Origin: Clostridia bacterium
GTDB taxonomy: Bacteria; Bacillota; Clostridia; Oscillospirales; CAG-272
DNA: 14,936 bases
NCBI GenBank assembly: GCA_017456685.1
Contig: JAFTIV010000008.1
Coordinates: 1 to 14,936, forward strand
Direction of reading: 5' to 3'
Part shown: positions 1 through 6,360 of the stretch, one piece after another
Numbering within the stretch: position 1 is the stretch's first letter
How the letters are laid out: every line of letters starts with the position of its first letter
Translations under genes and position numbers: made by a program
The notes under the pieces: generated by a model
What the model was told of the DNA's origin: nothing
Databases searched by the model: none
The model's input: only the letters and a program-made list of their open reading frames with translations

Positions 1-27
1 GCAATGCAAATCAAAGAAGGATATCAT
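1..27 (-). CDS. 5' end of a gene cut by the window edge, possibly a dipeptidase (M19) or PHP-type hydrolase
   Basis: An ATG at 27-25 on the minus strand, directly after the yraN stop codon (29-31), opens a frame that runs off the window after nine codons: MISFFDLHC. It is preceded by GAGGTGAT, a strong match to the anti-Shine-Dalgarno sequence that overlaps the yraN stop, so this looks like a real downstream gene of the same operon. The FFDLHC start resembles the metal-binding N-terminus of membrane dipeptidases (peptidase M19, which usually continue DLHCDT), but PHP-domain phosphoesterases also start with DLHxH. Nine residues cannot decide between them. The existence of the gene is more certain than its identity. 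Confidence 0.45.
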
Positions 28-28
28 A

Positions 29-421
29 TCACCTCGAAAACGCGTTTTCTATGTAATTTAAATCGCAAACAACAAGCTTGCCATTTTCCTCGTTGACATA
101 TATTTCACACACATCCATTCGAGGCTGCTTGATAGAATGCTTTTTAGGTAGCGTTTTTATATAGTAATATGCAAATTTAAGAAGATTTGTTCTTTTTGAT
201 GCATTTATCGCATCGGCACCGCGTCCTAAGTTGTTTTTATTTACACGGCGCGTTTTTACTTCAATAAAGTAAACAAAATTTTTATCCGTGGCAATAATGT
301 CGGTTTCAAGATGCCCTAAGCGACTATTTCTTGCTAAAACCTTGAAGCCTAAGCGTTTTATGTATTTAACACAGGCATTTTCGCCAAAATCGCCAACCTC
401 TTTTTTGGTAATCTCACTCAT
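29..421 (-). CDS. yraN: YraN/UPF0102 family protein (endonuclease-like fold)
   Basis: A 130-residue protein of the usual length for the UPF0102 (YraN) family. The family signature is visible in order: an N-terminal [17 protein letters not shown] helix, [17 protein letters not shown] around residues 31-46, and YFIEVKTRR around 51-59. The acidic residue plus ExK arrangement is the restriction-endonuclease-like (PD-(D/E)xK) core seen in this family; a cellular role is not established, although the gene normally travels with rnhB. The ATG at 421 overlaps the rnhB stop by 8 bases (ATGAGTGA), which implies translational coupling in the lepB-rbgA-rnhB-yraN operon. Family assignment is confident; biochemical function is not known. 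Confidence 0.9.
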   Translation of the reverse strand: MSEITKKEVGDFGENACVKYIKRLGFKVLARNSRLGHLETDIIATDKNFVYFIEVKTRRVNKNNLGRGADAINASKRTNLLKFAYYYIKTLPKKHSIKQPRMDVCEIYVNEENGKLVVCDLNYIENAFSR

Positions 422-1012
422 TGTCGAGAAATTTCAAAAAGCTGGGACGATGAATAGGGCAGGGACCATATTTTCTAATTGCGTCCATATGAGCCTTTGT
501 GCCATATCCCTTATGCTTTGCAAAGCCGTATTCGGGATATTCCTTGTCGTATTCTATACACATACGGTCTCTTGTTACCTTGGCAAGAATAGAAGCAGCG
601 GCAATCGAAGGGACTGTAGCATCGCCCTTTACAACTGTTTTTACGGGGATTTTGAAGCCGGTTGCCCTGTTGCCATCTATAAGTGCCATGTCAGCAGGAG
701 CATTAAGCCCTTCTACAGCGCGATTCATAGCGAGCATAGTAGCATTTAGAATATTATATTCTTCAATTTCCTCAACAGTAGCAAGAGCTATGCAATAGGA
801 AATCGCATTTTCTTTAATTACATCAAAAAGTGCCTCGCGCTTCTTTTCGGTGAGTTTTTTTGAGTCGTCAAGTCCTTCAAGCACAAAGCCCTCTGGTAAA
901 ATGCACGCAGCTGTAACAACGGGTCCCATCAAAGGACCTCTGCCTGCCTCGTCAACACCACATATAAGCTTTATTTTGTCATTTTTATATGCATTTTCAA
1001 ATTCTTAATCAA
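414..1012 (-). CDS. rnhB: Ribonuclease HII, with a disrupted 5' end (apparent frameshift at codon 3)
   Basis: RNase HII removes RNA from RNA/DNA hybrids and single misincorporated ribonucleotides. The frame contains [15 protein letters not shown], whose Asp-Glu pair is catalytic, then DSKKL, the LIDGN Asp, and [10 protein letters not shown] with the last catalytic Asp. The first ATG in this frame (932) lies after DEAGRG, so a protein started there would lack two catalytic residues. Reading further upstream, the frame encodes [21 protein letters not shown], which resembles the normal N-terminus of short RNase HII proteins, but it meets a TAA at 1005-1007 with no ATG, GTG or TTG after it. A TTG at 1012-1010, overlapping the rbgA stop, is the expected coupled start but sits in another frame; one extra A near 1005 would join them as MIKEFENAYK. 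Either an assembly error, a true mutation or ribosomal slippage explains this. The family is certain; the state of the 5' end is not. Confidence 0.85.
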
Positions 1013-1887
1013 GCATTTTTATCCTCCGGAGCCTCAATTGTGATGCATCCAATTTTTGCGCTTCTAAATTCCTCAAGAAGAGTATTTGCTGTGCGCTCGG
1101 TATTGATTTCGCCACCCGAGATTAAAAATCCGCGTTTTCGTCCCACAAGCTCAAAAACCTCGTAATCCATATCACAAGCATTAAGCTCAGCCTGAGAGAT
1201 TTTGTATCTTGTCATAAAGGCCTCTGGTGCGATGGTGCGCAAGCGAGAGCATAATAAAACAGCGATATACTCAGTATCTAAAATGGCATCCTTTATGGCG
1301 CCAGTGATAGCAAGATTTTCTCCAACCACCTTTTCCTCAAACTTTGGCCAAAGAACACCTGGCATATCCATAAGATCAAGGCCTATTGTGGTGGGAATCC
1401 ATTGCTTATTTAGAGTAACACCAGGACGATTTTCAACCTTTGCCTTTTTAGATCCGCAAAGCTTGTTAATAAGAGAGGATTTTCCAACATTAGGAATGCC
1501 GACAAACATAGCCTTAAGCTTTCTACCGATCATTCCCTTGTCCTCGTATTTTTTTATTTTATCAGCAAGAATTTCCTTAACACTTGAGGCGAGCATAGAG
1601 AAGCCCTCGCCTGTTATGCAGTCAACAGCAATTGCATATTTTCCCTTTGCCTTATAATATTCAATCCATTTTTTAGTCATTACCTTATCGGCAATAGAGC
1701 ATTTATTAAGGACGGTCAAGCAAGGCTTGTCGCCTATAATTTTTGCAATTTCTGGGTTTTTTGAGCTATATGGAATTCTTGCGTCCAAAATTTCAACAAC
1801 TATATCAACTTCCTTAAGGTTTTCCGCAATAAGACGACGAGTTTTCGCCATATGCCCAGGAAACCATTGTATAACATCGGATTGCAT
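1009..1887 (-). CDS. rbgA: Ribosome biogenesis GTPase RbgA (YlqF)
   Basis: A circularly permuted GTPase (292 residues) needed for late maturation of the 50S subunit in Bacillus. The N-terminus QWFPGHMAK (7-15) is the family hallmark. The permuted order is visible: the G4 position at 61-64, then G1 GIPNVGKSS (130-138), G2 PGVT (155-158) and G3 DMPG (174-177), followed by the C-terminal RNA-binding helical domain with KRGFLISGGEIN. The G4 motif reads NKCS rather than NKxD: the Asp that normally selects guanine is a Ser, which is unusual. The gene lies 9 bases after lepB in the same operon, and its TGA overlaps a TTG that is the likely original rnhB start. The position between lepB and rnhB is the standard arrangement. 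Confidence 0.95.
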   Translation of the reverse strand: MQSDVIQWFPGHMAKTRRLIAENLKEVDIVVEILDARIPYSSKNPEIAKIIGDKPCLTVLNKCSIADKVMTKKWIEYYKAKGKYAIAVDCITGEGFSMLASSVKEILADKIKKYEDKGMIGRKLKAMFVGIPNVGKSSLINKLCGSKKAKVENRPGVTLNKQWIPTTIGLDLMDMPGVLWPKFEEKVVGENLAITGAIKDAILDTEYIAVLLCSRLRTIAPEAFMTRYKISQAELNACDMDYEVFELVGRKRGFLISGGEINTERTANTLLEEFRSAKIGCITIEAPEDKNA

Positions 1888-1896
1888 AAATACCTC

Positions 1897-2541
1897 TTAT
1901 TTTACAGCGCCTATTTTTTGTAGGGGAAGCAATCTAAAAATAACCTTTCCCACAATTTCGCTTTCCTTTATAAATCTACCATGCCCTAATGTTTCGTATC
2001 TACTATCATAAGAAACATTTCTGTTGTCACCGAGAACAAAAACATAACCCTCAGGAACCTCGTATTCAATTACCTCGAATTCGGGGTGAACATCAGTTGG
2101 TCTTGAAGGAAAGGGTCTGCCCTCGTAATAAGCATAATCCTCTTCGATAAGCTCTCCATCCACATAAACATCAAAGGTTGGATTGTAAGGGTCAAATCTT
2201 CCGTATTTTAAAGCTACCCTTTGACCACCAGTTGCAATAACTCTTTTGACAATAGTTAATGGAGTAGTCTCGTTTGTATATTCGCTTGTCGAAATAGTTT
2301 GAATAACAACAATATCACCATTTTCAGGATCGTATGAGAAAAACGGGTCGGCAACAACTAAATATTCTTTATCGTGAAGCGTTGGAACCATAGAATCTCC
2401 ATCTACAACGCTAAGCTTAGCAAAAAACACAAAAATAATTAATACAAGAGCAATAGCCATTACAATCGATTCAAGAGTCTCGTAAACGGTTGCGAGTGCC
2501 TTGCTTTTATTGTTCACCTCTTTGGTGAAATCCTCGTTCAT
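1897..2541 (-). CDS. lepB: Type I signal peptidase
   Basis: A membrane serine protease that removes signal peptides from secreted proteins on the outer face of the cytoplasmic membrane. At 214 residues it is the short Gram-positive (SipS-like) type with one N-terminal transmembrane helix (about 24-42). The catalytic Ser50 sits in GDSMVPTL and the catalytic Lys99 in VKRVIATGG; the conserved GDNRNVSYDSR box is at 171-181. The start at 2541 is preceded by AAGGAGGG at good spacing, and a sigma-A promoter lies 43-71 bases upstream. It is the first gene of the lepB-rbgA-rnhB-yraN operon. rplS, which in many Firmicutes lies upstream in the same direction, is here divergent. Confidence 0.95.
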   Translation of the reverse strand: MNEDFTKEVNNKSKALATVYETLESIVMAIALVLIIFVFFAKLSVVDGDSMVPTLHDKEYLVVADPFFSYDPENGDIVVIQTISTSEYTNETTPLTIVKRVIATGGQRVALKYGRFDPYNPTFDVYVDGELIEEDYAYYEGRPFPSRPTDVHPEFEVIEYEVPEGYVFVLGDNRNVSYDSRYETLGHGRFIKESEIVGKVIFRLLPLQKIGAVK

Positions 2542-2583
2542 AGAGAAGCGCCCTCCTTGTTAAAAACTACAATAACACATAAT

Positions 2584-2612
2584 ATTGTACCACGAAAAGA
2601 AAAATTTAACAA
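2584..2612 (-). promoter_or_regulatory. Sigma-A promoter of the lepB operon
   Basis: On the minus strand TTGTTA (2612-2607) and TACAAT (2589-2584) are separated by 17 bases. Transcription would start near 2577, giving a leader of about 36 bases that contains the lepB ribosome binding site. Confidence 0.7.
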
Positions 2613-2677
2613 TACTTTTTTTAAAATTATATTATATAAATGAAAAATAACTTTTTTGAGAAAAATGAAAAAAAGGC

Positions 2678-2706
2678 TTGCAATTTGAAAATATCTATGT
2701 TATAAT
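2678..2706 (+). promoter_or_regulatory. Sigma-A promoter of rplS
   Basis: TTGCAA (2678-2683) and a perfect TATAAT (2701-2706) with a 17-base spacer. The predicted start near 2713 gives a leader of about 80 bases before rplS, as expected for a strongly expressed ribosomal protein gene. Confidence 0.8.
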
Positions 2707-2712
2707 GTCCGC

Positions 2713-2790
2713 AAGTGTGCATTTATGCACCAACGGGGTGGTCCGCTGCGAGGCTCTGCATGAACACCCTATGATTAAATGGAGGGCGCG
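2713..2790 (+). ncRNA. Structured 5' leader of rplS (L19 leader-like)
   Basis: The transcribed leader can fold into two hairpins. The first pairs GTGCA (2717-2721) with TGCAC (2726-2730) around a four-base loop. The second pairs GGGTG (2736-2740) with CACCC (2765-2769), enclosing a G/C-rich segment that contains CCGCTGCGAGG. A conserved RNA upstream of rplS, the L19 leader, is known in Firmicutes and is thought to mediate autoregulation by L19. Position and two-hairpin layout fit, but the assignment is from memory of the family, not from a covariance model. The ribosome binding site GGAGGG (2781-2786) lies just after the second hairpin. Confidence 0.55.
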
Positions 2791-2793
2791 AAA

Positions 2794-3135
2794 ATGGATA
2801 AGATCCAAGCACTTGTAAACGAGCAATTGAAGACAGAAGTACCTGAATTCGGTATCGGTGATACTGTAAAGGTACACAACCTCATTAAAGAGGGAACAAG
2901 AGAAAGAATTCAAATTTTTGAAGGAACCGTTATTGCAAAGCACGGCGGTGGAATTTCTGAAACCTTCACTGTAAGACGTGTTGCTTACGGCTGTGGTGTT
3001 GAAAAGACATTCCCACTTCATTCTCCTCATGTAGCTAAGGTTGAGGTTACCAGAGTTGGTAAGGTTAGAAGAGCGAAGCTCTATTACCTTCGTGACAGAG
3101 TTGGTAAGGCTTCCAAGGTTAAGGAGCAAATCTAA
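2794..3135 (+). CDS. rplS: 50S ribosomal protein L19
   Basis: L19 sits at the 30S/50S interface of the ribosome. The 113-residue product starts [11 protein letters not shown] and contains the family core [32 protein letters not shown] and [55 protein letters not shown], matching the normal length of about 115. An in-frame ATG at 2779 would add MEGAK, but that ATG overlaps the ribosome binding site GGAGGG (2781-2786), which is correctly spaced for 2794, so 2794 is chosen. The gene is monocistronic, with its own promoter, structured leader and terminator, and is divergent from the lepB-rbgA-rnhB genes it often precedes. Confidence 0.98.
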   Translation: MDKIQALVNEQLKTEVPEFGIGDTVKVHNLIKEGTRERIQIFEGTVIAKHGGGISETFTVRRVAYGCGVEKTFPLHSPHVAKVEVTRVGKVRRAKLYYLRDRVGKASKVKEQI

Positions 3136-3156
3136 TTTAATTCTACTAAAGAAAAT

Positions 3157-3190
3157 ATCTCCGTTGACTCAACGGAGATTTTTTCTTTTT
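3157..3190. terminator. Intrinsic terminator after rplS, probably bidirectional
   Basis: A 10-base-pair stem (3157-3166 with 3170-3179, sequence ATCTCCGTTG) closes a three-base ACT loop and is followed by a T-rich run. The A-rich left flank gives ATTTTC on the minus strand, so it can also stop transcription of the converging membrane protein gene ending at 3189. Confidence 0.88.
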
Positions 3191-3647
3191 ATGTCTTGAA
3201 TTTGTGCCTTTTAATTCTTGATTTGTGGTGCTTTTTATCTCTCTTTCTTGATAAAAAAGCAAAAAATGTTGATATTACGGGTATTAGGGCGCGAAGAATA
3301 ATGCTCGATGTGCTTGGCGTGTCTTTAATGAGAAAAGCAAGCATAAGGGTGGAAAAATAAATCATAAAGCCTAAAATAAGTCCGCCAAATAACCATCTTT
3401 CGCCATTTATTCTTGTTAAAGCAACAGAGCATACCGCAACCGAAAGATATAAGGAAAAAAGCGATGCAAACTGGATTTTAGAGGTTGGGTTTTCAGTTTT
3501 AAAGAATATCGCAGAGCAGATAAGAGCTGAAATAACTGCCACAAGCGCGAATATCAGCAAAAACACCGCACACCGAATTATTAGCTTATAAAACGGCATT
3601 CCCTCGCTTGCCTTGTCGTGATAAGGATGATTGATTACAGAATTCAT
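3189..3647 (-). CDS. Small multi-pass membrane protein, possibly TIGR04086/DUF3792 family
   Basis: A 152-residue protein with four predicted transmembrane segments (about 23-50, 62-77, 86-108 and 116-131) and a strongly basic cytoplasmic tail (SRKRDKKHHKSRIKRHKFK). I do not recognise a catalytic motif. In Clostridia a four-helix protein of this size (TIGR04086/DUF3792) is commonly found next to yajC, and both the position and the ALTRINGERWLFGGLILGFMIYF segment fit that family, so the assignment rests on context and topology. The genes for the SCIFF peptide and its maturase that often follow in that neighbourhood are absent here. The ATG at 3647 has a GAGG ribosome binding site at 3656-3659 (minus), which lies inside the hairpin downstream of yajC. 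Confidence 0.7.
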   Translation of the reverse strand: MNSVINHPYHDKASEGMPFYKLIIRCAVFLLIFALVAVISALICSAIFFKTENPTSKIQFASLFSLYLSVAVCSVALTRINGERWLFGGLILGFMIYFSTLMLAFLIKDTPSTSSIILRALIPVISTFFAFLSRKRDKKHHKSRIKRHKFKT

Positions 3648-3650
3648 AAT

Positions 3651-3690
3651 AAAAACCTCGCAAAAGTACTTACTAAAGTATATTTGCGAG
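3651..3690 (-). terminator. Hairpin between yajC and the membrane protein gene: terminator or attenuator
   Basis: On the minus strand CTCGCAAA (3690-3683) pairs with TTTGCGAG (3664-3657), and inside it TACTT/AAGTA (3676-3680 with 3667-3671) pairs around a four-base loop. The stem is followed by GTTTTTATT, the layout of an intrinsic terminator. The same 3' arm contains the GAGG of the next gene, so the structure could also control its translation. Confidence 0.65.
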
Positions 3691-3707
3691 ATTTTAAATA
3701 TATGAAA

Positions 3708-4172
3708 TTATTTTTCCTCTGTATCTTCAGCAGGAGCCTCAACAGGAGCCTCAACAGGCTCAGCATCCTTCTTGGACGCCTTCTTGTCGGCCTTGTCATC
3801 TACCTTTTCAGCCTTTTCTATCTTAGCTGATTTTTCTTCCTTTGCCTCAGAGCCGTCCATAGGAACCTCACCGCGCTTTTGAGCAGCACTTACATCAACA
3901 TTACGAACAGCAGTTCTCAAAAATCTAATTTTTGTCTTGTCTCTGCTTGTTTCGATTGTGATAGTTTCTTCCTTGATGCTCACAATTTCACCAACAATAC
4001 CACCGATAGTGGTAATTTCGTCTCCAACCTCAAGGTTGTTTCTCATTTCGTTAGCCTGTTGCTCTTGCTTCTTATTAGAACGATACATAAAGAAGAACAC
4101 AACAACAAGAAGAACAATCATAATAATTGGCATAAAGCTTGTTGAGTCAGCAAATAATGCAATAATTGACAT
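3708..4172 (-). CDS. yajC: Preprotein translocase subunit YajC
   Basis: YajC is a single-pass inner membrane accessory of the SecDF-YidC complex. The 154-residue product has a short outside segment, a transmembrane helix (about 12-30, FMPIIMIVLLVVVFFFMY), and the conserved YajC core RSNKKQEQQANEMRNNLEVGDEITTIGGIVGEIVSIKEETITIETSRDKTKIRFLRTAVRNV (31-92). It is longer than the usual 90-110 residues: a charged, low-complexity Lys/Glu/Ala tail (about 95-154) ends in PVEAPVEAPAEDTEEK, encoded by a short direct repeat near 3730-3757. The start has GGAGG at 4187-4191. A consensus sigma-A promoter lies just upstream. SecDF is not in this window. Confidence 0.95.
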   Translation of the reverse strand: MSIIALFADSTSFMPIIMIVLLVVVFFFMYRSNKKQEQQANEMRNNLEVGDEITTIGGIVGEIVSIKEETITIETSRDKTKIRFLRTAVRNVDVSAAQKRGEVPMDGSEAKEEKSAKIEKAEKVDDKADKKASKKDAEPVEAPVEAPAEDTEEK

Positions 4173-4205
4173 TTTATAATAACCTCCATATATAAATTAT
4201 ATCTA

Positions 4206-4234
4206 ATTGTACCCTATTTTAAATGGATTTGCAA
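4206..4234 (-). promoter_or_regulatory. Sigma-A promoter of yajC
   Basis: TTGCAA (4234-4229) and TACAAT (4211-4206) on the minus strand with a 17-base spacer, placing the start near 4199, about 27 bases before the yajC start codon. Confidence 0.72.
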
Positions 4235-4291
4235 GGCTTTTTCTAAAAAAAGGTAAAAATAATTAAAATATTTTTTGTTAGGTGCTTTTTA

Positions 4292-4320
4292 TTGAAAATA
4301 AGTAGGTTTTATGATAAAAT
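4292..4320 (+). promoter_or_regulatory. Sigma-A promoter at the pseudouridine synthase start codon
   Basis: TTGAAA (4292-4297) and TAAAAT (4315-4320) with a 17-base spacer. The predicted transcription start (about 4326-4328) coincides with the ATG at 4327, so the mRNA would be leaderless or nearly so. Confidence 0.6.
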
Positions 4321-4326
4321 AATGAT

Positions 4327-5211
4327 ATGAGATATATTATTAACGAAAAACAGGACAAAATAGTTTTGAAGGAGCTTTTAAAAAACGAGCTCGGTCTTTC
4401 GACAAGGCTTATAATATCTCTAAAGCAAAGAGAAAACGGCATTTTGGTGAATGGAAGGCACGAAAATGTACTTAAAACCTTGAATGCTGGAGATGTTGTA
4501 GAGCTTGATTTTGCCGATAAGGAAGAGGACACGAGCGAGTACCTTGAAAAAACAAATATTCCTATAAAAATCATATATGAGGACGAAAATTTTACAATTG
4601 TGAACAAGGATGCAAATATGCCAACGCATCAATCCTTGAAGCATTATACTGATACCCTTGCAAATGCGCTTGCGTATAGGTATCGTGAGCGTCCTTATGT
4701 GTTTAGGGCAATAAATAGGCTTGATAAGGATACAAGCGGAGTCGTTGTTACTGCTAACAATCGCTTTTTTGCAGATGTTCTTTCTCGCAAGCTTAAAAGT
4801 GGTGGGTTTCATAAGAAATATATTGCAATAGTTTCCGGAAGAATTGACATCGACGGGAAAATAGACGCACCGATAAAACGAGAAAAAGAAAGTATTATTA
4901 CAAGAATTGTTTCTCCAGATGGTGATGCTGCAACCACTGAATATAAGCCACTTCTTGCGTGCGACGATATAAGTGTGCTTCTTGTTACGCCAATAACTGG
5001 TAGAACTCATCAAATAAGGGTTCATATGGCAAGCATCGGGCATCCTATAATAGGTGATGACCTTTACGGAAGCTCAAGCGAATATATTGACCGACAGGCA
5101 TTACACGCCTATACATTAAAAATTGATGGAATAGGCGAATTCAAAGCTCCTATACCTGATGATATGATGGAACTGATAAGGAGATATTTTGAAAATGACG
5201 AGATTTCGTAA
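4327..5211 (+). CDS. RluA/RluD-family pseudouridine synthase
   Basis: Isomerises specific uridines in rRNA or tRNA to pseudouridine. The 294-residue protein has an N-terminal S4-like RNA-binding domain (about 12-72, with LSTRLIISLKQRENGILVNG) and the RluA catalytic domain. The catalytic Asp133 lies in INRLDKDTSGVVV; KKYIAIVSG, the TGRTHQIRVHMASIGHPIIGDDLYG motif and the C-terminal HAYTLKI complete the family pattern. The target (RluD-like 23S positions or another site) cannot be told from sequence, since Firmicutes carry several paralogues. There is no ribosome binding site close to the ATG, and the promoter sits immediately before it. The next gene overlaps the 3' end by 17 bases. Confidence 0.93.
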   Translation: MRYIINEKQDKIVLKELLKNELGLSTRLIISLKQRENGILVNGRHENVLKTLNAGDVVELDFADKEEDTSEYLEKTNIPIKIIYEDENFTIVNKDANMPTHQSLKHYTDTLANALAYRYRERPYVFRAINRLDKDTSGVVVTANNRFFADVLSRKLKSGGFHKKYIAIVSGRIDIDGKIDAPIKREKESIITRIVSPDGDAATTEYKPLLACDDISVLLVTPITGRTHQIRVHMASIGHPIIGDDLYGSSSEYIDRQALHAYTLKIDGIGEFKAPIPDDMMELIRRYFENDEIS

Positions 5212-6301
5212 AATTAGAGAATATATACCGCTTAGAGCAATGATAATTTTTGCGATAACGATAGTAAGCCTTATCTTGTTCATTGTCGTTCGATGCTCCG
5301 TTGCCTTTGCGGATTTCTTTAATTACTATCTTACAATGCCTGTAAGAATGGTAATTTCGAGCATTACCTCTATAATTCCTATATCAATAGCAGAGCTACT
5401 CCTTATTACAATCCCAATATGGATAGGACTTTTGATATTTTTTGGAGTAAAGCAGGTAAATAAAGGCAAAAAGCAAGGAATACGATATTTATGCTATCTT
5501 CTTTGTGTGCTTTGCTTTGTTTTTATAACCTTTGTTTGGACCTATTCAAGTGGATATAATACGACCTCGATTGACAAAAAGCTTGGTCTTGACAGGGAAA
5601 TTGTCAGTGCCAAGGAGCTTTATGATACAGCCCTTTGGTTAACAGATAATTTAAACGAATTAGCGCCGAGCATCATGTACGATGAAACGGGTGCCTCGGC
5701 TATGCCTTACTCGTATTCTAAAATGAGCTCTAAGCTCTGTGATGCATACAACGGATTTGTTGATAAATATGGAATATTACACACCTTTCGTAGCAAAATA
5801 AAGCCCATAATGCTAAGTGAGCCGATGACCTATACTCACATTTCGGGAATTTATTCCTTTATGACGGGCGAAAGCAATGTAAATGTAAATTATCCCGACT
5901 TTATCATCGCATCAAGCTCTGTTCACGAGCTCGCACACCAGCGCGGAATCGCAAGAGAGGAGGAGGCGAATTTTATTGCCTTTCTTGTGTGTATAGGCTC
6001 AAATGATAAATTTTTGCAATATAGTGGGTATCTTGATGTTTATCAAGAGGTTATGAGTGCGCTATATTCTGCCGATAAAAAGCTCTACAAGGATGCTTCT
6101 TCAAGGCTTTGCGAAAAGGCATATTATGATAGGGTAAGCTACTCTAAATTCTTTGAAAAATACAAAGATTCAAAGCCTGCACAAATATCTGGTAGCATAA
6201 ATGATTCCTTTTTACAGGCGAACGGACAAACGGCAGGCGTTAAAAGCTACGGAATGGTTACAGATCTTGCAGTTGCATATTATAAATCTCTAAATAGCTA
6301 A
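5195..6301 (+). CDS. DUF3810-like membrane protein with an HExxH zinc-peptidase motif
   Basis: A 368-residue membrane protein with three predicted transmembrane helices (about 15-33, 62-84 and 96-116) and a large soluble domain, probably on the outer face. The motif HELAHQRGIAREEEANF (from residue 244) has the HExxH metal site with a following Glu (256 or 257), the arrangement of DUF3810 proteins; a zinc metallopeptidase activity is inferred, not shown. ATG 5195 is preferred, with AAGGAGA at 5178-5184 ten bases upstream; the in-frame TTG at 5189 would be only four bases from it. The gene overlaps the pseudouridine synthase gene and is probably co-transcribed with it. Substrate unknown; it lies just before murA, so a cell-wall or envelope role is possible. 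Confidence 0.82.
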   Translation: MTRFRKIREYIPLRAMIIFAITIVSLILFIVVRCSVAFADFFNYYLTMPVRMVISSITSIIPISIAELLLITIPIWIGLLIFFGVKQVNKGKKQGIRYLCYLLCVLCFVFITFVWTYSSGYNTTSIDKKLGLDREIVSAKELYDTALWLTDNLNELAPSIMYDETGASAMPYSYSKMSSKLCDAYNGFVDKYGILHTFRSKIKPIMLSEPMTYTHISGIYSFMTGESNVNVNYPDFIIASSSVHELAHQRGIAREEEANFIAFLVCIGSNDKFLQYSGYLDVYQEVMSALYSADKKLYKDASSRLCEKAYYDRVSYSKFFEKYKDSKPAQISGSINDSFLQANGQTAGVKSYGMVTDLAVAYYKSLNS

Positions 6302-6330
6302 TAAACATTTTTACCCTGCGTGAATATAAT
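6302..6330 (+). promoter_or_regulatory. Candidate promoter of murA
   Basis: A perfect TATAAT (6325-6330) is preceded at 17 bases by TAAACA (6302-6307), a four-of-six match to the -35 consensus. Transcription would start near 6337, so the mRNA would contain only the right arm of the surrounding inverted repeat. Confidence 0.5.
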
Positions 6331-6360
6331 GTAACAGACCTATTCACGCGAGGTAAAAAT
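6307..6360 (+). repeat. Inverted repeat covering the murA ribosome binding site and start codon
   Basis: ATTTTTACC (6307-6315) pairs with GGTAAAAAT (6352-6360), and GCGTGAATA (6318-6326) pairs with TATTCACGC (6341-6349). The two bases between the arms give one mismatch and one G-U pair, so the stem spans 20 positions with a 14-base loop. The right arm includes GAGG and the first two bases of the murA ATG. Confidence 0.8.

Noticed and set aside
36..49. Perfect 14-base palindrome GAAAACGCGTTTTC
   Set aside because: It lies inside the yraN coding end, has no T-run or spacing that suggests a terminator, and is short enough to be chance in coding DNA.
288..798. Plus-strand open frames antisense to rnhB and yraN
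   Set aside because: They have no ribosome binding site or recognisable domain and mirror well-supported genes on the other strand.
2695..3129. Minus-strand open frame of 144 codons antisense to rplS
   Set aside because: It covers the rplS promoter, leader and gene, and its product looks like a reverse translation shadow of L19.
4420..5043. Minus-strand 207-codon frame antisense to the pseudouridine synthase
   Set aside because: No ribosome binding site or family features; the plus-strand gene has all family motifs.
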